This document shows positions 34,250 through 44,484 of a stretch of DNA of 64,000 nt, one piece after another. Position numbers and translations under genes: made by a program. Source of the stretch: Rhabditoides inermis (taxonomy: Eukaryota > Nematoda > Chromadorea > Rhabditida > Rhabditidae). The stretch spans positions 1,527,825 through 1,591,824 of the forward strand of contig CAWZYM010000402.1 in NCBI GenBank assembly GCA_963966185.1. Direction: 5' to 3'. The first letter of the stretch is position 1. Each line of letters begins with the position of its first letter. The notes under the pieces were generated by a model. The model was given only the letters and a program-made list of their open reading frames with translations, was not told the origin of the DNA and searched no databases.

Positions 34250-35941
34250 CTAGACTTGGGTGTGTCTGCTCAACTTGACGAGCCGATCTACCGACTGCAT
34301 TGACATATCCGCCTCCTCCTCCCTGAAAAGAAGTGGTGGACTGGAACAAATGACGTCACGTTCGAATCGCACTTAGGGGTTGAACTACGAGTGCAGAAAA
34401 AGAAGAAATAGTGAGAAGCAGAGAGAGGGGGAAAGTAGCGCACTTGAATATGCGATTGAGCAGTGGCGTCTGTCGTATCACGCTGTTTCCCCACGCGTCA
34501 TAGGGCGTGAGCGAGCGCAGTCCCACCGGCACCCACTCCCAGCTGTGCAGCGCTGACGGCAGATATTGCGGCGAGAACTTCTGAAGCCAGAATAATAATA
34601 TTTAGCTATTTGCGAGTGATTCACAAACACTTTCTATTCCCGCAGGCTGCTAGAGCACAGTTTCTCTCTGTGCGAGAAGAGAACGGGGGAAAGGAAACAC
34701 AGAACAAAACATGAACGGGTTGCTCTTTCTCTTTCCGGGTTTACCTGCAGGAGGTTGATTCCGACGATGAGCAGGAGAAAGAGGAGGAGGAGAATGAATA
34801 CTAGCTGAAAGAAAGGGGTAAGGAGAGAGAGAGAGAGACGGGGGGGGGGACCTGAGTGATGACCGGCGGCAAGAGCGAGAGGCCGATGCAGATGGCGGGA
34901 ATGACGACGAATAGAATGAAGAGATAGACGAGCGCGAACCAGCGGTGCTATAATCAGATTGCGGTCGTAAAGTGTTGCTAGCTCACGTCGGCCGTGATTT
35001 GTCCGAGCCGCATTGAGAGGTGCAGCGGCAGCTTGCGCATCGTTGGAATCACGTAGAACAGCACGGTACCGGCGATGTTGTACAGCACCTGGCACACCGC
35101 CATGTGCAGCGTCCTGAAGATGCGCCGTCTCTTCCTCTGCCCCTCTCTCTACCTCTCTCTCTCCCTCTCTCCACACTCACTTCTCGAATCGTGATCCGTC
35201 TGCGGACAGAGCGGCGAGCACTCCGCTGAACGTGGCTCCGATATTGGAGCCGAGCATGAGTGGATAGATGGTGACCAGCGGGACGACGCCCGATCCGGCG
35301 AGCGAGGTGAGCGACGACGAGAACACGTTGCTCGATTGCAGCTGCAAGTCAGATGTGCGCATCACAACCAATGAAAAGTGTGGTCAGTGTCTCTTCGAAA
35401 TAGCCCCTTCGAAACCCGCAAGGCGTTTCGAGGTCAGTAACGAAGGGCGTGAGAGAGAAATGAGAGACGATTTACGATTAATATAAATGTTGTCCGTCAA
35501 ACATTCGACCTGATCATCGAAGGCTGACGGCTACTTGAGACACTCACGACTACTGTGACGCAGCTGCCGACGAGCATGAGTAGGTAGCCGGTGAGGGCGC
35601 GGAAGCGGCCGGGCAGCTGCTTCTCCAGCAGACGACGCATCACGTTCGCCAGCCGACCCGACAGGATCGTCTGAACACGACAGAACATGCTACGAGGAGA
35701 GGGAGGGGGAGAGGGGGAGAGAGGGGGGGGGGGGTGGGAGCGAGAGAGGGAGAGAGACAGGATTGTCTGAACACACGATATAGTTTTGTCCCTTTGAAAA
35801 CCTCAAGGATTCTGAGCTTTTTCGAACCGTCTTAATGTCTCTCGTGAAAAGCGTGAAACCATTTGCGACGAACACTATACAACATGCTACGAGCAGTGGA
35901 GAGAAGGAGGGAGACAGACAGACAGAGAGAGAGAGAGGGGA

Positions 35942-35976
<35 letters not shown>

Positions 35977-36635
35977 GAGAGACGCACGTTGACTAGGGCG
36001 ACGATGAGCGCTAGGCATGCGATGAGCACGACGACACTGCCCAGCAGCACGCACGCGCCTATCGCCGTGTCCCTCCACGAAGAGTATGCGAACACGTGCC
36101 GGTACGGGCCTAAAGTGGATTTCGATGAAATGAAAAATGCGAGATCCATTCTGGAACGTGTTACGTATAGTCAGGATATAGCGACAACATGTTGTGAGCT
36201 TTGTTATCATGTCTAGTATCAGTAATACTTGCCGCTTTGTACATCATTTAATGTCGTGTTACTGAGTGTCTGGAGGTGTGGGCGAACATCCATCAGACAG
36301 AGGATGGCACGAGAAGACCCGCACCAATGGACGATCATCATGGACCCAGCAAGACTTACAGACTAAACCTATCTACGTTTGATATGACCTGTCACATCTG
36401 TCTTTGATTCTGGAAATAAATACTTTAAATACTTCAAATACTGAGTGTCTATGTCTAATATCTCTTGGCAAATGAAGATCATTATTGTCATGTGAGCACA
36501 TGGAAATGCTCACATGGAAATATCCGAGATCCATTCTGGAATACGCATCGAAGAACGAATGAGTGACCGGGCTCGAAATGGTCGTCTGCGATCGCTTCGC
36601 GCAGGCCAGGCTCGTCGATCTGTGAATAGCATCCT

Positions 36636-36714
<79 letters not shown>

Positions 36715-37242
36715 AATTGCTCTCGCACCTGTAATATGAGATCATTCACGGGTCCGGTGAGCTTGTCTATTGTCTGGAATTCAATTCCTTTTTCTGTGAT
36801 CAGAGGATCGACAATCAGCCACGAGATGCGTTCGATAAAACCTGAAAGTGCTCCATTTGCGGGTTTCGACACAGCGACCGTACGACAAACAGCGTGATTA
36901 TCGCGGATTTGGCAAATGTGTGTGGACAGATAGAGAGAGAACAGGGAAATAGAGTGAAGAGTTAGGGAGTGAGAGAAATACGCGACAAAGTGATCGATGC
37001 ACAGAGAGCGAATCATCGAGGCGCGAAGAGCAGTGGAGGTTTTGGAGAACGAACGACAAACATGAAAAAACATCACTTACTGAACATAAGTTCCATTGGA
37101 AGTAGAATTGCGAGACAGCATACGTTGAAAATGTCACCGAGAGTAGCAGCTGCGAAGGCTCTAAAATGGAGAAGGTTATGTAAAAAAAAATTAAATTTAA
37201 AATTTTTTTAAAAGGCGCGAACGTAAGAGAGAGAGGGAGAGG

Positions 37243-37295
<53 letters not shown>

Positions 37296-38180
37296 GATTT
37301 ACCGTAGAAACTTGTCTCGATCGCCGGCGTGAACGAGGGAGACGAAGACATTAGCGAGCGTCGAGCCCAGCTCCGATCCGATCATCACAGGAATCGCGCG
37401 ATGCACCGTGATTACTATACATCAATCCTATAGTAATAAAAAGGAACTCGACTCACTGTCTGCCGCGACCATGGAGACGAGTATAGTGGTCATGGTGGTG
37501 GATGATTGAAGGAGAGCCGATAGCAGCATCCCTACCATCACCGCCGATAGAGGGTCGCGGATCAGCTCGCTGTTCTTGATCCAGTTACCTACAAAATCGC
37601 TTTTCTATAAAATCCAGCCCCCCCATAAGTACCTGATTGTTTACACCAATCAGCCTAGGGTGCCTAAGGCCAGCTCCATATTTACCATATCCTGTTCGCT
37701 ATTTTCACATATTCGTGTTTTTCACATATATGTTATGTCACGGCAGATAAACATTATTATTATAAGATGAATGTAAGTGCGCACCCAGTCCTCTGCTGCC
37801 TAGCAGCCCGAAGGAGGCGGAGACGAGTCCGAGTGCGCAGAGGTAGACGAACAGAACGAGACACATGACGAGACACAGAGACAGCTTCACGCCCACGATT
37901 CGACAACGCGCCAGACGAGACAGCGCTGAACGGGCTCCCCTTTCGAACACAATTGTTGTAAGCCGTTCACAAATAGTTCGATTTTAGGAGGGTGTTTGAG
38001 ATAATTGGAAGACAAATCACACGGAATAGATATGCCGGCTGTTGTCAAGTGACACTCACAACTCCACGGCGGTTCATCGGTCGTCTTATAGGTACTGGTT
38101 GCTCGGCGAGGCGGCACGTCTACCGCATTTGACGTCCTCACAGTAGGGGATGGCGTCTGCGTCGCATCGCGCACCTTCAT
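34250..38180 (-). CDS. Type II Na+/phosphate cotransporter (SLC34 family), 15 exons
   Basis: Exons on the minus strand (high to low): 38180-38060, 37925-37785, 37588-37457, 37414-37303, 37160-37081, 36841-36729, 36619-36568, 36109-35988, 35670-35548, 35341-35181, 35113-34987, 34947-34852, 34804-34745, 34580-34444, 34322-34250. They join in phase to 549 residues. The two inverted SLC34 repeats are clear. The first has LLQSSTTMTTILVSM (Gln115), with VHRAIPVMIGSELGSTL and RAFAAATLGDIFN downstream. The second has LQSSNVFSSSLTSL (Gln334), with YPLMLGSNIGATFSG downstream. Several hydrophobic segments follow, and the cytoplasmic end has an EEEADMSMQ-type acidic start. The role is Na+-coupled uptake of inorganic phosphate across the plasma membrane (family knowledge). 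It is most like the nematode NPTL proteins. The start ATG follows a CTTGCAG acceptor. Confidence 0.9.
35380..35535. mobile_element. Palindromic MITE-like element, copy 6
   Basis: GTGGTCAGTGTCTCTTCGAAA at the left, GCAAGGCGTTTCGAGGTCAG inside, and GAAGGCTGACGGCTACTTG at the right. It lies between exons 10 and 9 of the cotransporter, with a (GA) stretch inserted. Confidence 0.55.
36640..36711 (+). repeat. (CT)n microsatellite
   Basis: On the coding (minus) strand this is (GA)n. It sits between cotransporter exons 7 and 6. Confidence 0.95.
37229..37293 (+). repeat. (GA)n microsatellite
   Basis: Between cotransporter exons 5 and 4. On the coding strand it is (TC)n and lies just after the exon 4 donor. 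Confidence 0.95.
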
Positions 38181-39299
38181 CCTTCCATGCACGGGCAGAG
38201 TGCGGATCTGCAAGGTCATATATAGGATTGCCGAGAGAACGAATGAATGGGGAAATTTGAATAACGATGAGGAGGGATCACGGACCATTCACTCTGTCTA
38301 ACTCCCACCCTCTCTTCGAAAACAATCGTTAGTGAGAACTGCAGTGCGGATTTGACGCATTACTAACACATATATCCGACCCGTTCCGTTTCTCATTAGC
38401 GTACCGTGTAGGTGGGCGGGAGAATCGACACCCAGACTTCGTGGTTGATTCTGCGATGCGTCGGTGGGCGCATGCAGTGGAAGACTGGCAGAAGCAGTGA
38501 TGGGGAAAGAGGCAGGCAGAGAGAGGGATACCGTTCTAGTGCGAGTCACTCGCCCCCGATTATGACCATATATGTGTGGGCGAGTGAGAGTGAGAGACAC
38601 ACAACCCCTATCCCCGCGATTACCCCTCTTTTTGATGCTGCACTGACAGGTTCATTCGACTGTTACTCCCGATGTGCCCAATTGACGATTGAACCAGCGG
38701 AACAAACGTGTTTTTAATTGTTTCATTATACTGAATACTGAATAGAGCTATTGGTAGTTTTTGAATGAAAATTATATCCATATATCGAATTGTTTTTGCC
38801 CCAATATGTCCTATTTACGTTTATTAAGAAAAATAAATGTTTGAATTGGCGCGTTTGGGTGTAAGAATTATGGTGCGTCGCGGTCGCAGCGCGGCTCGCG
38901 TCCAGCCAGCAAATCTGCTTTCGCGTCATTGTTTTTCCTTGTCTTTGTCTTATCCGGTTTTCGTTCGCTTCCTATCTCTTTCTTGTGTTATCTTGATCAC
39001 GTGCGGAAAGGATATAGCCACTTCATATTGACATTTGTCCATCAAACATTTATATTCAATGTGATCATGCTTTTTGTGTGCTGTCCCCTTTCGTAATCGT
39101 GTTCATTTCGCAAGTTTTGTTTAAAAAATTGAGAAATATGATGAAACAATGTCTGCGTTTTCAAATATATTCAAATAGTTGTAGTTTCCACATTCCGAAC
39201 GCCTATTCCACTTCGCAACGCTTATTCCGCCATTCCGCTACCTTTCATTTATGTTGTGAATACGTGGTTTCAATTGTTGTTTGTTACAGTCAGTTCACA
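38181..39299. promoter_or_regulatory. Divergent 5' region (SLC34 - / ALY +)
   Basis: About 1.1 kb between the two start codons. Both starts follow 3' splice sites (minus CTTGCAG near 38208; plus TTGTTACAG at 39289). No confident core promoter motif or extra gene was seen. Confidence 0.45.
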
Positions 39300-40626
39300 A
39301 TGGCAGCTATTGGCATGTCTCTCGAGGAGATCATCAAGACGGCTAAGGTAAGGATAATTTCTTCATGTACTGTGCAAGCCTTGTACGTGACAAATATCGA
39401 TTGTGCTTGTGTCATGACTGGATTGGCCACGTCATTACATCACAGAAATTACACCACATAAACACATTGTCTTTGCAGAAGTCGAAGGGAGGACGTAACG
39501 TTGGTGGATTCCGCGGCGACAAGGTGCAACAGAAGGCGCGTAGCGGAGGTGCTCGCAACTTTGGAAAGTTCAGTCAGGTTAGTTTTTGTTTTGTTTAAAT
39601 ATGTTGTTCTCATTGATTTATTTTCAGCGCGCCCCCGAGGGTCGCTGGAAGCACGACATGTATGAGGGTGCTGGTGGAAAGCGCGGAGCTTCCGCTTCCA
39701 CAGGAGGCGCTGTTGCGTTCCCGCACAAGCCCGTGCGCGTTACCCTCTCGTCGCTCGCGCCCACCGTCACTTCGGCCGATCTCGAGGTGCTTGCTGCCCG
39801 CAATCGGCTTCGCTGAACGCCTTCGATTGACTGACTGATTGACGTGACACTCGCTCGTACAATGACTGTCTCCCATCCGCATGGAGTGCGGGACGGACTA
39901 TGCGTACTCGCGCTTGCCTCGTCTCCACCGTCGCATGCGTGTCGGCACTCGCCTGCTGCAGTGTCGGGGAACTGTAGCCGTCAGTGCGGGAGATGGTAGC
40001 CGCGGATCAGCAGCAGTCGCTTCTTCGTCAAATGAAAACTAAGATGTGATTGCAGGAGCTGTTTACCGCGTACAACGCCACCTCTGCCGCCGTACACTAC
40101 GATGAGAATGGAGCGTCGCGTGGAACCGGTGACGTGGTTCTTAAGAAGAAGGACGCCCTCGACATGATCAGGGACTACAAGGGAGTTGCCCTCGATGGTG
40201 AGTGATTTTTGCCAACAATCTCTTGTTGATGCCAACGCTTCTTTCAGGATACAAGATGCGCATGGCCCTTGTTGATTCGGGTAACAACGGTGGATCGTCG
40301 ATTCAGTCTCGTCTGCAGTTCAAATCTCCCCGCCAGAACGGAGGAGGTATTGCCAAGCGAGGAGCCACCAATGCTCGGTTAGTTCCTTACAAATATTGTA
40401 TGACTGTTTATTTTATTTTATGACTTTCTTATTTGTGTGACGCTTTTGTTTTAGTGTCGGTCGTCTGGGTGGAGTGAAGAAGGTTGTGTCTGGCAAGGTT
40501 GCGAAGAAGGTAGCGGCGAAGGCGGGCAAGCCTAAGAGGGAGAAGAAGGTGCCGAAGACGGAGGCTGAGCTCGACGCGGAGCTCGAAGAGTATATGAGCA
40601 AGAAGGGCGCCGAGGCCATGGAGTAG
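39300..40626 (+). CDS. ALYREF: ALY/REF mRNA export adaptor
   Basis: Exons 39300-39347, 39479-39577, 39628-39786, 40056-40197, 40248-40377 and 40455-40626 give 249 residues. An N-terminal UAP56-binding motif (MSLEEIIKTAKK), then a Gly/Arg-rich basic region. The RNA recognition motif spans about residues 85-160 (VRVTLSSLAP, YNATSAAVHYDENG, GTGDVVLKKKDAL, YKGVALDGYKMRM). A basic linker leads to a C-terminal UAP56-binding motif (AELDAELEEYMSK). It acts in the nucleus, linking spliced mRNA and the TREX complex to the export receptor NXF1 (family knowledge). Intron 3 (39787-40055) is unusually GC-rich for this genome. A poly(A) signal is at 40774. The start follows TTGTTACAG by ten bases. Confidence 0.93.
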
Positions 40627-40924
40627 AATAGATCTGAAAGTGGAGCCATCTCTGTCCCATCCCCATTGTCATACAATCACTCGATTTATACATTCACACC
40701 TATAATATTGAGTCTTCATCGTTGTTGATTTTGCAGTTAGCATGGTTTGTAATAACAATAACTTATTTTTGCGAATAAATTGTACAAAGTGCATATTGTC
40801 TTTATTGTACAGTAATACAGTAACACACAGTAACTACGATAACAAAAAGTAACATTGTTGCGACTGTATGATAACAACGACAACCGTGGAAACAAAGTTG
40901 AAATGAAACATGTATTAGTAGTAA
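40627..40924. terminator. Convergent 3' ends with interleaved poly(A) signals
   Basis: AATAAA at 40774-40779 on the plus strand serves the ALY gene. AATAAA at 40806-40801 on the minus strand serves the zinc-finger gene. Normal cleavage 10-30 nt after each would make the two 3' UTRs overlap by a few bases. Confidence 0.6.
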
Positions 40925-43900
40925 TCAAGCGGCGTCCTCTTCATCCTCATGATCGTTGTCGTCTTCCTCTTGTTCCTCGTCATCCTCTGCCTGAGCATCG
41001 TCCGCCTCGCCGTTCCCGTCTGCAGGTCGGTCGGGGTTGCCCCATGGCTTGTCCTCCTTGTCGAAGCAGTCTTTCATCCTGGCTATCACAGCCGCGAGAT
41101 CCTAAACAGCACTCTGTGACTGTATCCACTCCCCCCGCCACCCTCACCTCAGGCGTCCAGTGGTCGATCGGCTTGCGGTTTTTCGGATTTCCGTGAATCC
41201 TATGCAGGTGACACAAAGCCATGCCGAGGCCTGAAAAATGATGGTTTGAGAAAGTTTGAGTATACACTGTATACCGATGTTTTGGGATCCGCAGATCGGA
41301 CACTCGTAGCGCTTGGCGGGCGCGTGCGTGTGGGTGCGGGCGTGGAGGCGCATCAACATGACGTTACCGTACACCTCCTCGCCGCATAGCTTAAAAGAAT
41401 CTACACTCATCATCATCTATTTATTGCATGTAAACAATATTTCAAAGATCAAAGGTACACATACACTTATATGTGATCACATGGAAATCTCTAGGAAATC
41501 AGTACGCAGTGTTCATTGTACCTTGCACGCGCGCTTCCTCTTGGACTGCTTGGTGGGGGGCTGGGTCTGGTGTGGCTCCTCGTAGTCGGGGCAGCGGCGC
41601 TTGAAGCGCTCCTTGCGCGCCGCCGCCATCTCCTCCCGCGCCGCCGCCTCCTGCGCCGCCTGCGCCTCCTGCTGCCAGTCCTGCAACGTCCGTGGCTACG
41701 TCAACACAATCAATGACCTTCCATCAACCCGGAGTCTCAAAAGTCCGCTCCACGTACCTCGTTCAGGGCCCGGCTCGGTTGGCGCTTCTGTGGACCTCGT
41801 TCGGCGAGTTCCTCGTCCAGCCACGAGTCGATGGTATCGGCGGCGTCCGGGAAACACTCGACGAGTCCCCCGCGCAGCACCGCGCTCGCCTAGAGAAGAG
41901 GGATTCGCATGAACATGACGCTACCGTGAATCCGCTCCACTGCACTGACGAGCATGTACAAAGAGACGCCCGCCTGCACTCACATTTATGAACGGGGTCT
42001 TCTTGCCGTGAAACACGGGGCGGCTTCGAAGTCGCATTCCGGCATGCTCAGCAGCGTTGTGCGACTGCAGCAGGTCGTTGTCTGAAAGGGAGTGAATCTC
42101 GAGGACGCGATTCGGCGACGACTCACTGGTGGCAGTGAACTCGTCGCAGTGCGAGCAGCGCACAAAGTGCGGCAGGTCGACGTGCTGCACGGCGTGCGAC
42201 TCGAACGCCGCCCGGTTGACGCGCACCCTTCCCGCGCAGAACTGCGAGAGCACAATCAGCACACACTATTGAACATGGCCAGCCTCACCTGGCAGGTGGC
42301 CTTGTGTGCGGCGCTGAGCCTGGGCTGAACGCCGGCGCCGTACGTCTTGAGCGCCGCCTCCTCCATCTCCTCGACGCGGGTCGGTATCGGCACGCTGCTC
42401 TCGAAGCAGTCCAGCGTGAGCTCGAGCAGCTGCTTGCGCTCCTATAATCATAGGTTATTGCAGAAAAACTGCGTTACACATCAAAATCCTAATATATAGA
42501 AAACGCAATGTCCGCCTGTCTGTAGATGACGCTGATGCAGCGCTCCCTAAATACCCCAGGTCGGAGCTAGCATGCGAGAAGCGTCGGGTTTGCACTATTT
42601 TTAAGCCCCGCCCACAATTACCAGGAGGAAGAGCGACGTAGGCGCGACTCTGACTGGTACAATGAAAAAAGCCGAATGCGATAAAAAAAAACCCGAGACG
42701 ATACAAAATGACAGAGACTCACGTCGACGGCGACGACCTGCAGGTACTGCACCTCCTCGCCGTCGGGCACGAGGTGCATGTGAAAGACGCGCACGTGCGA
42801 CGCCACGCTCTTCCGGTCTGCAACGCATACACATTAGAGCATTGACACTACCATACCGATCATATGATGATAGTTTATATGCCAAGGTCAGTTTTGATGT
42901 TGGAGGGAGGGGCTTGTACGAATTATCGTCGCTACACACGATATCTCTTTCTTTGACATCTCGGATAAGGGAAATTGAGAAATATATCGTCCACTCCGAT
43001 TTGGGCGAAATCATCAAAACCACTGTTGCCCGCGTAATCAACGAAACGACTGTTGCCCTGCCTTTCATGCGCAGGTAGCAGTGCGGGCAGCGGCAGGTGC
43101 GCGCGTTGAGATGGGTGGAGGCGTGCGCGAGCAGCGACGCCGCGTCCGTCACCGCCAGCTGCGCGTAGCACGAGCGGAACTGGAATCAAATCAAATGTTT
43201 ATTCGCAATCGCAAACATGATAATGACACGTAAGCAACTGTAAAACAGAAGAATGCACTACTGTATGCGTCCTATCACTGTGTTGTCATATTCAGATATG
43301 AGGATTGCGGGTAAACTAGCAGCGCTCACCTTGCACCGCGTCAGTTGCGTCAGCATGCGATCCACGAAACTGTTCAGGTGGGATTCGAGCGTTGCGGTCG
43401 ACTGAATTTCAGTGGTCAAAAGTTGAAAATTTATTATTTAAAAAAACGACCCACGAGTTGTGTCATGGTCCATTTCATCTGCATGGTAGGCCTGCGAGGA
43501 CGGGGCGTCTGCAAAGGGTCGTCGAGGAACGACGTGTTCATCTCCTCCAGATACTCGCCGCACTCCGACTGCTCCGTCGGCTCCGCCTAGAACACCACAT
43601 GTAAAGTGACACTTGAACATACCCCTACCTTGATATCGTATGATCCGACGGCGCTGGTAGATGGCGCGAGCTGCTGCTCCTGCTGCGACTGAAAGAAGGA
43701 GATGATCGAATATCGATCGAGAGGCAACATGGAACACACACACACCTCTTGTTTGATATCGTAGAGCGGTTCGTTAGGCGGGGCCATGGGCAATGACAAG
43801 CATGGCGACACGGCGGGGGTTTTCTTGGTGCGGTTGCGAGCGCGCTTGCGAGGCGGAGGGTTCTTCACGATCCAAGTCATATCTGTCTGGACGCTGCAGT

Positions 43901-44242
43901 CTTCCACATCGGCATCGCGTTTGTTACTGCAATAGCAAACTGCAAATGGGAAAAAATGTGATTCCACCAACCTGGGAGTTCCGTAGATGCAACCGCACTG
44001 CCTGGCCTTGGCGGCATCGTCGCCATGTATCACGTCGCTGCAGAAGTACTGGTAGCTCACGCCGCGCTCGCAGAAGAACTGAATTCGCGTAAGAAAAATG
44101 CATTCAGGTGTGTAAAGTAGTAGTAGGTTACCTTGATCACGTCCGCTCTCATTTTGTAGTCGCCGGAATTGCTGATGCGCGCGATAAAGTAAATTGGTTC
44201 GACGGGCGCCGCAGAGCCGGACCCATCGGCAAGCAGGTTCAT
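40925..44242 (-). CDS. C2H2 zinc-finger protein, 640 residues, 16 exons, identity unknown
   Basis: Minus-strand exons: 44242-44132, 44078-43972, 43926-43746, 43688-43629, 43586-43455, 43401-43330, 43179-43062, 42817-42723, 42441-42289, 42241-42127, 42081-41984, 41889-41758, 41695-41522, 41389-41275, 41230-41148, 41101-40925; all in phase. At least five classical fingers are split across exon junctions: CPHCYLRMK...HVRVFHMH, CQFCAGRV...HAVQH, CSHCDEFTAT...HNAAEH, CKLCGEEV...HARTH and CPICGSQN...HLHRIH. An N-terminal region with Cys pairs (FFCERGVSYQYFC, CGCIYGTPR), a basic stretch (PPPRKRARNRTKK) that could be a nuclear signal, and a strongly acidic C-terminus. A nuclear DNA-binding protein is likely; I do not recognise the orthologue. 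The intron after exon 7 is GC-AG. The start ATG directly follows a CTTCTAG acceptor. Confidence 0.8.
42470..42660. repeat. Probable transposon relic in zinc-finger intron 8
   Basis: AT-rich TAATATATAG followed by AATGTCCGCCTGTCTGTAGA and then GC-rich sequence. This resembles non-autonomous elements seen in many invertebrates, but no second copy was found in the window, so the class is open. Confidence 0.3.
43184..43225. mobile_element. Solo LINE tail
   Basis: AATCAAATCAAATGTTTATTC followed by GCAATCGCAAACATGA; the same tail as the LINE at 16553. It abuts the acceptor side of zinc-finger exon 7. Confidence 0.6.
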
Positions 44243-44484
44243 CTAGAAGAGTATTTGTAATTTTCATAATAAATGAATAATACAAATTGCGGATGTATGA
44301 ACGATGTATGAACAAATAATGACAAAGACGAAACATAGTTTCGAACAGCTGATGAACGCTCAAATTGATGTGCACAATGGTGCAGCACGCACGAGTGCAC
44401 TATCTGTAAAATATGGAATATTTATTTTCTTTTGATGTTTTATTTATTCTTTTTTTTTGCTTTCGACGATACTTTCAGGTCTCA
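44243..44484. promoter_or_regulatory. Short divergent promoter region (zinc finger - / protease +)
   Basis: Only 242 bp separate the two start codons, which face away from each other. 3' splice sites lie at both edges (minus CTTCTAG next to ATG; plus ACTTTCAG at 44479). Transcription probably starts within or just beyond this interval. Confidence 0.5.
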
